Source: Arthrinium phaeospermum
Lineage: Eukaryota; Ascomycota; Sordariomycetes; Amphisphaeriales; Apiosporaceae
Assembly: GCA_006503535.1 (NCBI GenBank)
Contig: QYRS01000011.1
Location: 992,001-1,056,000 of the forward strand
DNA length: 64,000 nt
Direction: 5' to 3'
Made by a program: the position numbers and the translations under genes. Positions 12,081-22,807 of the stretch are shown here, piece by piece. Every line of letters begins with the position of its first letter. The first letter of the stretch is position 1. Under the pieces are notes generated by a model. It saw nothing but the letters and a program-made list of their open reading frames with translations. It did no database searches and was not told where the DNA came from.

Positions 12081-13328
12081 TCAAATAATTGACCAGTTGC
12101 ATCGGCGGTATTTCGATGCGCAAGCAAGGCACCGGTTGGTGTTATTGGTGTTATTGCTCGGTGCGCAGGCTCTGAGCGATCGAACAATCTGAGTATGCGT
12201 CTCTCTTGATCTGGCAGGAAGGGGCAAGTAACTGCCTGTCCCACGTACAGACAGAGTCTTCGACCCAAAACAGCTCTTGGCGAGGTTTGTGCCGCTGATT
12301 CGCAAAGATCGACGTAGGCCGCCTTTCCACTTGTCGCAGAGGCAGGCGTCCCGGAAAACCACGGTGTCCATGAGGCACATGGTGTCGAGACGCAACTGGA
12401 ACGGGAAGAAGTCTTGCGCCTCATAAGGTCGACCGACAAGAACTAGAGGTGCCCAGTGAGCCGGAAGTAATTGAGAGAACTTGCAATGGGTGGGCGTATG
12501 TTTTACTCACAGGCTACGATGAATCGATTCTGTCCGTAAAAGATTGACCTGGCTTCGTCGTAAATCTGCTTGCAGACGCGCAGCAGCGAGGCATGGGCTT
12601 TCTGGCAGCGTCCATGTTGGACAGCTCTGGAGGTGCCGCAGCAGGCTGGACTCGGCTTACAAAAGTTGCACTGGCAGTCGACGGGCAGGTTCGGGCCTCT
12701 CCGTCGATGCAGATGAGGCGGCACGAACAGCGCGCGGGAAGAAACCAACACTTGTTCGTAGATCTGTATGCGCAACTCGGCGGGAAGTTTAAGAATCGGA
12801 GATTCAGCTCTGTTAGCCTGTTTGATGTTGGTTGGTTAGCCCACAGTTTCTAAAATGATGCCGTCGACGTTGGTGTCACGCATCTGATGATGCGACTAGT
12901 TCAGACCCTGCATTGCATCAACGGATAAATCGTGGCTCATGACCTGCTGCGAAGGGACCACTGAAGCACTTGAGCCGATATCGTGCGTATGTCCAGCGTT
13001 GGCCCCAAAGGAGGAGCCGCGGAGATCGAATGAATCGCGCCCCAGCGACGTCATGGCGCACAATTGGAGAAGCTGGATGATTGCGGGGGAGTGTGGGGGA
13101 GCCATCCCCCACCGAGTTGTCAAAATGTAACAGATTGCCTAGGTGCACAAGGTTCGCAAAAAGCAAGAAATAACAATTACTTACCGCGCCGATCTGCTGC
13201 TTATCCAGAGTCACCTGGCGAGGGCCTCGCTTTCCCATGGGATCTTGCTGTGAGTTTCCTCTTGTTCGGGGAGGGATCGATGCTGCAGAGCGCCGCATGA
13301 CCTTGGGGGGTGCGTCGGGATTGGCCAT
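12081..13328 (-). CDS. Probable F-box-like / fungal DUF-type protein with LPAELR motif
   Basis: Large families of fungal proteins begin with a short F-box-like segment of the form LPxELRxxIYE...LLRVCKQIYxEAxxIFY; their roles are mostly unknown, some probably as ubiquitin-ligase adaptors. The segment is clear in the exon at 12817-12511 (LPAELRIQIYEQVL, LLRVCKQIYDEARSIFYG). My model joins 13328-13185 (basic N-terminus with RRSAAS and KRGPRQ), 12817-12511 and 12442-12081, about 270 residues; the donors are GTAAGT and GTGAGT and the frame is kept. The third exon continues with FFPFQLRLDTMCLMDTVVFRD and becomes low-complexity (Asn/Thr) near its stop. The first intron (367 bases) is long for this window and the C-terminal boundary is uncertain. 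A CxC...C cluster in exon 2 (about residues 87-100) is unusual. It may be an intact orphan-like member or a decaying copy. Confidence 0.55.
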
Positions 13329-15434
13329 GGTCTGCTGGTGTCGTTGTCGCGTGTGCCACGGTGGCGGGACGAGTGGTTGCCCTAAGCGATGCCAATCAAC
13401 CCATCTCAAAGAGTGTCGAGAATAAATTCAGAAGTGGGCTCGTCCAAATAGAACAAGCCAGTCAAGTCTGGAAGGTGAAGGCCAGGATCGTCCAATTGAT
13501 TGATTGTAGGTGTTGCTTGCACCAATGAATGGCTTTACCCCTCACGACCACAGCACACCCAGGTTTTCAGCACCCGAGTAAGTGCCTCTATTTGACGACA
13601 CCCGGTCATTTGAGCTGCAGGCCACAACGTCTGGCATTCAGTCTTAGGTAGAGCATGCCAATATGGTTTTTGGATACATCAAGGAATCATCAAAGGCAAT
13701 CATTCTCTGCACACCGTGTTTGTGTTTGACCCATGCCTGTACACGTAGCCCAAGCTAGTAGTATCAATCCAGACATGAGAGTTTACAATGTGCATTAGTA
13801 GATGAAGTGGACAATCCATTTCAGGCAATTCCAGAGTTGATTCAGCACTCGTGGTTGGTTCTTGCTGGGGGTAAGCATCTTCTTAGTGAGCTGGGGTGTC
13901 CATGGAACTGGATCGATAGGCTTGGTACGGAGTGCTCCAGTATAAGACTTGATGCCCGCTCCTATCGTCGGGGTTTTCAGGCATCATCACATTGCACCAA
14001 GTGGCTACCTGCCTCCATACCTGAGTTCTAGCCTCTATCCGCTCGTAAGATTGTATTTGCATTGTACGACATGAGGGTCTCGGGAACTGCAGATAAGGGC
14101 CCAGCCAAGGTTAGTCATGCCTGCCGGACATCTAGTACTGCACTGCAATGCAATGCACGCATTGTGGCAGAACCACACCGTTGATATTGAACAGCATGCT
14201 GCGACTGTTGAATACAAGTATGATGAATTGAGCCAATGGCATCCAAGTTTGCATGCACAATGAGCAATGGTGCAGCTTTGGCGAGAGAGAGCTCATTTCC
14301 CGTTTCGCTCTAGAGTGATTGGCTTTCCCATCGCTAAGATATCTTGCCTGGTCCCTGCGCCCCTACACTTTTTAATGGGGCTCGCTGGAGGATCCTGGTT
14401 CCTCGTCTGGATCCACGACAACAGAGCTCCCGCCCGCCGTTGTCGCCCCGTCGTTCCCCATGGAGTTTTCATCCAGTCGCTAGGATGAGTCTGGAGTCTG
14501 GGGGCAGAATGGGGGGATGTTCTCGCTCAGCCGTATCCCGAATACATAAGAGGATGGCTGGGCTGGGTAAGACAACTTGGGATGATAACGGGAAACAAGG
14601 ACTCGAGACCGACGCAGCTACAGTATCTGGTCTGATCTGGGGTGATATGATAGGTAACCTGCAAGCCGCCCTGCCGCCCGTTCCTCCTCCGCACGACCTC
14701 GACAGGGAGAACGAGGGAAAAAAAGTCGCTGTCCGCCGCCTGCGAAAGTGGATATTGGGTCAAGCTGCCATGCCAATTATGGAACCTTGTTGTCGTTGAC
14801 TCCAGGTACTTGCAGTAGGTTAGGATGGTATCAAATCAATTCATGCCAATTCCGACAGGACCGGCATCGTACCGTTGACAAGACAATGAATGTGCAGCTA
14901 GCTAGACTGCTACGAGACAGGGCATCAGGCATCACGTCCCGTCCAGTCCATTCCCATCTTGGCTGCACGCCCGCCTTGGCTTCTCTCTCTCTTTTTTTCT
15001 TTCGTATCCCTCGCGCACAACTTTTTTCTTATTGCTGAGGCTCCTGGAACAAGAAAACCCCAAGCAATACCTGACCGAGCATCTTTCTCGTCGTGGCACT
15101 ATTGCTTCTGCTTTTGCCGCATTGGCTTTTCTGGACGCATTCTTCTCCCGTTCGCTTTGCACCGCTGCAAACCACCTGCAGCCGCCACCTCGTGCCAACT
15201 GAACCCAAATAACAAGCTACATCCCTCCCACTTACCTCATTTGTCGCTGTCCTGCATTGCTTAGTATACCTTAGCTAAAGCAGCAACACCAGCATATCTT
15301 TGCTCCGGCTCCTTCTGGTTGAGTACCATTTCATCGCCTGTCCGGAAGATCTCTATTGCCGCCTCTGAACAACAGAGAAGAAAAAAAGCTGTTTTTATTG
15401 TCTAGGCGCGATTTCGTCGCATTCTCTACGCACA
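13329..15434. other. Intergenic region and glycogenin upstream sequence
   Basis: No gene is supported over this 2.1 kb. The last 450 bases become strongly pyrimidine-rich (CTCTCTCTTTTTTTCTTTC near 14983-15003), as is usual for fungal promoters and leaders, and probably drive the glycogenin gene. ATG triplets lie in the proposed leader, so upstream reading frames or a spliced leader are possible. Confidence 0.5.
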
Positions 15435-17999
15435 ATGGCGGCGCAAGGAGGAGCGGAGGAGGATGTTTACCTCACCGTGAGTTTCGAACCCCAATTTTGC
15501 TACAGCGTTACAAATTACTGACGGATGTGCGTCTCTGTAGCTTCTTATGAACGACACATACTTACCTGGTAATGCCCACAACTCCGTATCGGGTTTCGGC
15601 GTGTCTGCTAACCCTGTCTGCAGGTGCATTGGTTCTGGGACACTCGTTGCGCGATGGCGGCACTTCCAAGAAGCTCGGGGCTATGGTCACTATGGACACA
15701 GTCGCCGCCGAAGCTATCACACAGCTCCAGGCAAGCTTCACCAACAGCAATGTGTAGAGTGCGGTATGGATGCGCTAACTAGTATATGCGAATTTAGGCA
15801 GTGTACGACTACATTATACCCGTGCCTCGGATCCAGAACCCGAACCCGTCGAACTTGTCGCTGATGAATCGAACCGACTTACACTCCGCCTTCACCAAAA
15901 TCAACCTATGGAAACAGACCAACTTCCGCAAAATAGTATACATAGACGCCGATGTCGTTGCATACCGGGCTCCAGACGAGTTGTTTGACATTGCGCATCC
16001 CTTCTCAGCTGCACCCGATATTGGCTGGCCGGACCTGTTCAATACAGGTGTCATGGTTTTGACGCCCAATCTTGGCGACTACTACGCCCTGATGGCCATG
16101 GCCGAGAGGGGCATCTCCTTTGACGGTGCCGACCAGGGCCTGCTGAACATGCACTTCAAGAACAACTCCAACCGCATCAGCTTCAGCTACAACGTGACGC
16201 CCTCGGCACACTACCAATATGTGCCTGCCTACCGTCACTTCCAGTCGAGCATAAACATGGTCCACTTCATTGGATCAGACAAGCCGTGGTTCCAAGGAAG
16301 AAACGCTGCGACTGGTAGTGGGGTGTTCGATGAAATGACGGGAAGATGGTGGGCCGTTTATGATCGACATTATCGAGCCGAGGTAGGTCTCATGGAGGCC
16401 GCGACGGCCTGCGAAGCCGTAAGCTAATCACTAGACAGACATCGGAGTCCGGAGTTCAGTTTGTGCAATATCTCACCAAGGGCGAATACCAGCCTGGAGC
16501 CCGCCAGGGAGAAAGTGGTGAGCAAAATAATGACCGGAGTCACCATCATCATGTGGAATCTCGATCTGAAGCTGCTACTGCTCAGCCCACTGAGCACGAG
16601 TTGCATTCCTCCAGATCTTCCTTTGATATCTCCCTTAAGGGCCCTGAAGCTGAGGCTAGTAAAGAGCAGGATCAAGAACACAAGAAGCCGCCACCGATCA
16701 CCTACTCAGGATGGGACGCTCAACGGTTAGTCCAAACGACCAATATATACCGCAGAAGCAGAGTGACTGACATGTACCAGACAACCCCCGCCCGCAGATA
16801 CGAGGCCCGAAGCTGCAAATTTCCCTGCCATGGTTTACGAGATGTCCCGAGACACTGCCCCGTTCGTCCCTCCCGAACGCTACCCGAGCCCTCCAAAGAA
16901 CATGTATTATGAGGTCCCCAGGGACCGTCCTACCCCGCACTACGTGAAGCCCAAGGCGATATTCCCCTGGGAGATTAACCAGGAAGCACCCACCCGCGTT
17001 TTCGCCGAAGACGCGGTTCGTCAAGAGGCCGGCTCTTCAAGCGCACCCACGAGTGAGCCTCCAGCCTCTTCCTCTTCCGAGGACCAAACCCTGGCTGAGT
17101 CCCTTGTCACAGAAAATTCCCCTACGAGAACCAGAGAGGAGCCGGCGACCCCCACCACCCCTACCCTCTCAGTCACGTCATCGGATCCCTGGAGCTCTTT
17201 CACACGCACGAATGCCTGGGACGAGGTGCCAGAGATCGAACGTTACGTTGGCGCCCTCCAGAAGCATCGGCGGTCATTGAGTCTCAAATCCCCTGGCATG
17301 ATTGGGATGCCCCGTCGAAGCGGAGAGGTGCTGGAGAGTGAACGGGCACAGCGGGGCCTAAAGCTCACGGACTTCCCGAGCGAGACCGAACGGCCCAGCT
17401 TGCCCGTGACCCCCGCACCTGTCCGCCGGCCAAATTTCTGGGGTGGTGGCGGCGGCCCCGGCGTCCACGAAGACGATGACGAGGAAACTCACCTCCCGGC
17501 CGCGGAGGGCGTGCCGGAGCAGCGTGACTGGGTATGTGTGCATGGTAGACAATACGAACCTGCAGACTGCCTTTGCGACCTGACTAACGTTCTGCGTTAT
17601 CACAAGGATCCTGCGGCGCAACTTCAGAAACTGGCTAAGCAGCAGTCCGACATGTTGCTTCAGAGACTTGGTAGCAGCGGGAGCACCAGTGGCAGGAGAG
17701 ACAGTAACGATTTGCCCCCGCGAGATGTTCCCTTTGGCTCGGAAGAGTTGACCTCTCCCACATACGTGGCGCAGACGGCCAAGGTGCTGAGTCCGCAGCC
17801 TGTAAAAGGCCTTGTATCGGAGGAAGAGGCAACTCCCCGAACCTCTGCAACTCGATCGGCTGCTGCACCGCCCCCTAAAGACATACCGGAACCCAGCTAC
17901 TCTGGCCCTGGAGCAGCTTTTGAGAAAGGCGAGAATATATCTCGGCAAGAAACAGCTATGCCCCCGAGCGAGGAAGAGCTGGATGTACTACAGACTTGA
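15435..17999 (+). CDS. Glycogenin (GT8 family self-glucosylating glycogen primer)
   Basis: Glycogenin transfers glucose from UDP-glucose to itself and primes glycogen for glycogen synthase. Six exons (15435-15476, 15541-15568, 15624-15730, 15798-16382, 16439-16725, 16781-17999) give about 755 residues. The GT8 domain (residues 1 to about 255) shows YLT-LLMNDTYLPGALVLGHSLR, the metal-binding DxD in VYIDADVV (D109, D111), NTGVMVL, GADQGLLN and HFIGSDKPW. The third intron, 15731-15797, appears to begin GC rather than GT: reading through meets TAG, and skipping it restores QAVYDYIIPV. The long tail keeps motifs I associate with fungal glycogenins: SGWDAQRQPPP, PPERYPSPPKN, IFPWE...TRVF, and a Cys motif DWVCVHGRQYEPADCLCDL near residues 598-616. 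The tail is otherwise Pro/Ser/Glu-rich and probably disordered. It probably works in the cytosol with glycogen synthase. Confidence 0.93.
15731..15797 (+). other. GC-AG intron in the glycogenin gene
   Basis: The exon ends CTCCAG and the intron begins GCAAGC, matching the known GC-type donor consensus AG|GCAAGT in five of six intron bases. A GCTAACT branch site and a TTTAG acceptor follow. No GT donor in the neighbourhood gives an open frame, because the unspliced sequence reaches TAG after nine codons. Confidence 0.8.
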
Positions 18000-19586
18000 A
18001 AGCAGCACCGAATGAGTTCGGTGTTCGGCTAATCTATTGTGAAGTGTACTTACGAGACCCCGAACGGAATTGGGTGCGCAACATCGAAAGATGGGCGTGC
18101 ATGGAAGCAGCACTGGGGATGATGAATGCATGGTGCAAACAAGGCAGATGGCTGAGATCCAAGACGCTATGATGATGGATCTGATGAATGGCGGCCGTCG
18201 ATGCGGTACGGCGTGACGCGGTGTGGTGATGGGAGAAATATTCGTCGCCGCACGTATATTTATTATTCTGGATGTTATTCTGGTATGGCGGGTGTGGAAC
18301 AAGCTCTCGAGGCAGGACAAACAATAACTACGATTCTGCACATCTTCCTTTTCTTTTTCTCTTGCATTACCATGTCGTTTTCTTGTACACCAAAATCTGG
18401 CATATATGTTGTTGGGCGCATGTATACTGACGTTTGGCATTGGGGGAGCCAAGGCCCCAGGTGTAAGAGAGCAATGAGACTGCCCTCATCATTTTGGAAT
18501 GTGTAAATGGAAACATCCAGCAACCTTCACTGTACATAGTTCTCGATTGGATCGTGAACTCACCGCCACATTAATCAGTAATATCAGTAATAGATGTGTA
18601 AGCCGGAGTATGCTCTTCGCAAGCCAACCAGCCAGCAAGCCACCAAAGTCCAGCTCCGGTGACTAGCAAAGCCTTCTGGTAGTTAGGAGCATCACGGACA
18701 AAAGCCTCACCGCTGTAATTGGCCGAGTATATGGCCGTCCAATCCAGCTACTTTCTTGGTTTTGCCGTAGCAGAGAGAGAAAGAGAGAGCGTGATGTGGC
18801 TGGTGTGTTTACTCGCACTATCTTCTTGGTATTGTTTATTGGTGTTGATTCTAGTTGGATATTCTATTCTATATGCATTTTTATGTATCGTCATTTCTGG
18901 GGTCCAGTCGGATGCCATGCCTGGCATAGATCTTCTCAAAAAGGTGCAGAGGATTGTTCATCCCGTCTCCCTTGACGGCGTTGGTAGCATTGAGATAACA
19001 ACTTGATGCCCGCCTGTCCTACATCCGCAGTGCGCGGCATGAATTCCGCACTTGCTCTCCCTCTATGCTGGCATGGCTTGCACTAGGCTGGATTCTGCCC
19101 CGACGCCCGGTTTTCTGTCCAGTGTCGTCCGGGCCCATTCACCTTGTCTCGGGTGTATTTTTGGGACGCCACGGCGGTCCGTGTGCGACCAATCAGTCGG
19201 CGCCGGCGCCTAGGGGAGCTGAGAAATCTTGCGTGGCCACGACAAGGTTGGGCCAGCTGGTTGGGCCATCATTTTGCACAGGCCGTATGGAAGACATGTC
19301 ACTGTTCCTTCTTCTCTATGACCGGCTGGCCCTGCTTGCTTTGCCAAGAAACGCCATAAGCCATAAGTCCGAGCTAATATCCGGCCTGAAACCAGGCAAG
19401 AGTTCAGCTCGGCCAGCATGCGACGCCAATCGTTCTGCTGTCGTCATCGGGCCCTTCTAAGCAAGGAAAAAGGTTTAGAAACTCCTGCTGTGGTCAAGTT
19501 CTGCGGGACAAGGGGGGATCGGTCGTCAGATGTATTTAAGTCTGACTCTTTCCCCCTCCCCACATCGCCTGAAGATCTCGAGCGTC
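18000..19586. other. Intergenic region between convergent glycogenin and methyltransferase
   Basis: The two flanking genes converge, so both 3' ends lie here. No frame resembles a protein. A short AGAGAGAAAGAGAGAG purine tract lies near 18771-18788. Nothing else is recognised. Confidence 0.5.
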
Positions 19587-20557
19587 TTAATGGATCCGTC
19601 GAAGTATGCCGATGGTCAACCACCGCTTCCGCACCCCCGGGTCCTCAGCTCCACGATCCGGAGACCAAGGGCGCTCGATGCCCTCGCAGTCCCGCTCCCA
19701 GATGTGCTCGACCTCCAGGCCGACCGACTGCAGGGCCTCCTTTTCGAAGAAGCCGGACATCTTGTCGCGACCGGAGTGGAACCCGGCCACTACCCACGCT
19801 CGGCTCTCGGGGCCCTCCTTCATGAACCAGCCGATGGAGCGCTGCAGGTTCGCGTGCTGGTAGGGCATCCAGAGGCAGTCGCAGACGAAGAGGCGGTCGA
19901 ACTTGTGCTGGTTCTCCAGCGCGAAGGGGGTGTCGAGCTCGCCCCACGCGTGCCCGTCCACCTGGACGTGCGGCGTCACGCTGCCCGACGGCGAGAACTC
20001 GGGCCGGGTGTTGAACTTGACGTTCCTGCGCAGGGTGTCGATGACTAGCGGGGTGGGGTAGTCGACGGCCGTGACCTCGGAGGCGCCCAGGAGCGCGGCG
20101 AGCATGGAGGGAGACCCGTCCCGGCGCCGACCTCGAGGGTGGACTTGCCCCGGACATCGAAGTCTCGCACCGAAACCCGGCTCTTCTGGCTCTGGCTCTC
20201 GCCGGCCGCGCCATCTTCCCCGCCACCGCCCTCCTTCGCAAGCATGTCCTGGAAGACGCCGACCTCGGGCTCCACGACGGCGCCCTCGAGCGAGCCGGCC
20301 TCGACGAGCTCGGCGAGCAGCAGCGAGGCGTTCCAGAGGTAGTGGGAGAACAGCAAGCGATCCTTGGTCTCGACGGGGTCGGCGACCTGGACCTCGAGCG
20401 GCTTCGGCAGGTACGGGGACGTGTACAGCAGGGACTGGTCGGGGCTGCCGTGCGAGTTGGTCACGTCGTCGGGAAAGATGGCGCCCAGGCTGTCGGCCAG
20501 GTAGTCCTCGGGCTCGTCCGCGGGGCCGACGATGCTGATGCGGGCCGTCAAGATCAT
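19587..20557 (-). CDS. EFM7: EFM7/Nnt1-like protein N-terminal and lysine methyltransferase, frameshifted
   Basis: The family (Methyltransf_16) uses S-adenosylmethionine; yeast EFM7 methylates the N-terminal Gly and adjacent Lys of elongation factor 1A. From the ATG at 20557 the frame shows RISIVGPADEPEDYLADSLGAIF, a FSHYLWNA motif, and motif I TLEVGAGTGLP, then runs into a wrong frame. The rest continues in the minus-one frame: PSMLAALLGASEVTAVDYP, VDGHAWGEL, a CDCLWMPYQHANL motif (post-I acidic/aromatic loop), GFHSGRDK and VEHIWERDCEG, ending at 19587. The break lies between 20105 and 20113, where the minus strand has CTCCCTCC and one more C would give an uninterrupted protein of about 323 residues. 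Both halves are otherwise undamaged, so a sequencing or assembly error, or a very recent mutation, is likely. No intron signals explain the break. GC content is very high here. Confidence 0.85.
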
Positions 20558-21583
20558 GGCGGCGGCGGCGGGCGCGGATTTGACGAACAGGAGAGGTTTG
20601 ATTGAGGTCAAAGGAGGCTGAACGAACCGCGACCGGCAACAATAACGACTACGACGACGATGAGAAAAGTACGAAAAAGAATCTCCCTCTCCCCTTCCCT
20701 TTGGCAACCAAGTTTGGGCAGAATTTACCTATTTCTTGTCGCAAGAGGAGGGGTTGTTTGCTATGGTGGGGGAGAATAAGGCACTGGCGGGAAAAAAGTT
20801 AGTGGGGGGCACTACCCATTGGAAGAAGACCCGACCCAACGCCGGCGCCGATACGTCCCTCCAAGGTAACCCAAACTTTACCGCACGGCCATTGATCTCA
20901 ACACCATCGTTACATCGTCGACTTCGCATCCGGGGCGTCGATCAAGGTATGGCCCGGCCATATTTCGTCACCGTTGGTCCGAGGCAATTCCCCGGACTCG
21001 GGGCTTGGCAAGGCAAAGACGAGGGGGCGGATGAGGGGCCTAATGTTTCCGAGAAGAACAAAAGAACAAAAAAAAAAGAACGTATCCCAGCAGTATGGCA
21101 AACAAAGACGGCTCGGTCCGCGCTTGCGATACCTTCTGCTGCACTGCCTCATGCGCTGTCAAAAAACCAAAATCGAGGATCACGGGGATCGCCGGATGAC
21201 TTCACCCCGCATGGCCGGGTAGCATGGAGCCTCCTTCTCTTTTCTTCTTGCTGTTTGGACAATGTCTCTCGCTGTCCTTATGCACGCCATTGCTTCTTCT
21301 ACTTCAGGTAAGTGACTGACTGACCGCCGGTGAGTGGAATCTTCCATGAGCGCTTCTAGCCCGTTTCCTTCTTGTTTCGTTTCGTTTTCCTTTTTTTTTT
21401 TTTCTCTCTCCTTTTTCTTTCTTGCTTTCCTCGTATTGCGCAATTCACCGCTCAACCTGCAATGCAAGCCTTAGTAAGGTATGTATGTAGGTAGGTAAAT
21501 TGCTTTCTGTATGCAGAGCTATGGCGGTGCTGTGCCTCGTTTTGCTGCAGGCGCTGCGCAATACTACCCCTTTTACCGCTACA

Positions 21584-21617
<34 letters not shown>

Positions 21618-22807
21618 TTTCCCCTACCCCCTTACAGAGCAAAAATACAAAAGGCGGGGTGGCATTTTTGATTTTCTCGAAGCGACCAGGATCGGCTTGT
21701 CCGGCAGCAAACCGCATCGCGTGCGCAGTGCATACCCAATGCAACTATACTTGTCCACGCTTGTACCGAGTACAGCGTTGCTGCTGTAGGGCTGTGGTTG
21801 GGCGGCCTCGAATCCGCCAATTCCGGCACCCCTCCAATCCGCATCGTCAATTGCAAAAAATGTCTCTCACCCCCACGGCCAACAAGCGACAAAGGGTGGC
21901 AGCAATGAGCAAAGGCGGGGAGAAAGGATTGGTTCCATCCCGGAGATCATGCCCCAAAACAGAAACTCAGCTTGACCCTTTCTCAGCTGAGAGAATTCTT
22001 GGGTGCTGGACCAGTATGCATTTCATCACGGCAGATAGGTTTGGGTCAAGCAACGAACCGATCATGGAAAAATGTAGTAAAATCTTATAATTTGACATGG
22101 CCAGTAAAAAAAAGCTATCAAACAGGGTATCAACACACGCGCTTTCATCTTTGAGAGGCGACTACGACCAACAAGCCCATCTTGCTGGCCACCATAAAAA
22201 AACTCCCTTGCCCCAAATAGGCATTAGCAAATAACAAGCTGTTGCAAGCAGCTTTCCCAGAACCGTTCTCTCACTCCCCTGTCTGCCTGTTGTTCTTGCG
22301 CCCAAACAGTAACCAGAAAAATGTATCATCGTTGAAATGCGTCCCGTCATGAAAAGTTCAAGGCATGTCGGCGAGGGTGGTAAGGCGAGCAACGCTGACA
22401 TGTGCGTTGACTACACCTTCTCGCTCGGACATGCCATGTCCGCGGTCTCGAAAGGCCGCTCGTCTATTGTGATATCCATCGTCCTCCTAACCAACTCTTC
22501 TTCTCCCGGTGTAAGAGTGATCAGAGTTCATTAGACCCAATGTGGGGGTAAGCCCACCCCTTCATGCTCCAAATATGTCTCCTGTATTTTGTCTTCCGCA
22601 AGCCGCCCAATCATGGTGTGTGATGGTATAAGAGGGTAAGGAGTGTCTGTATATGACGACCAAGTGGTTTAAACTTGGGAGGAGATGCATGTGCGTATGT
22701 ACTGGACCGGCACGGTAGAAAATGAAAAATGCCCAAGAATGGTCAGATGGTGGTACAAGAAAACCCTCCTAAGGAGTATGCGATGAAAGATGTTACGGCC
22801 TCTTGCA
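20558..22807. other. Intergenic region upstream of the methyltransferase, containing a poly-C run
   Basis: It contains the likely promoter of the methyltransferase (minus) and the 3' flank of the zinc-finger gene (also minus). There are homopolymer and pyrimidine tracts at 21067-21077 (A-rich), 21390-21425 (T/C-rich) and 21586-21617 (C run). Frames crossing the C run translate to long Pro or Gly strings and are not genes. Confidence 0.5.
21586..21617. repeat. Homopolymer of 32 consecutive C
   Basis: Thirty-two uninterrupted C residues are followed by TTTCCCCTACCCCC. The complementary strand is a pure G run that could form G-quadruplex structures, and the C strand an i-motif. The exact length is unlikely to be reliable in an assembly. 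Confidence 0.95.

Noticed and set aside
12896..13123. 75-codon frame on the minus strand inside the F-box-like gene first intron
   Set aside because: It can be joined to exon 1 through a 46-base intron, but that would end the protein before the clear LPAELR domain. I kept the model that includes the domain, while noting the alternative.
20071..21311. Long plus-strand frames across and upstream of the methyltransferase (for example 20071-20538 and 20736-21311)
   Set aside because: Those over the gene are antisense shadows in very GC-rich sequence; the upstream one translates to basic low-complexity sequence with no motif.
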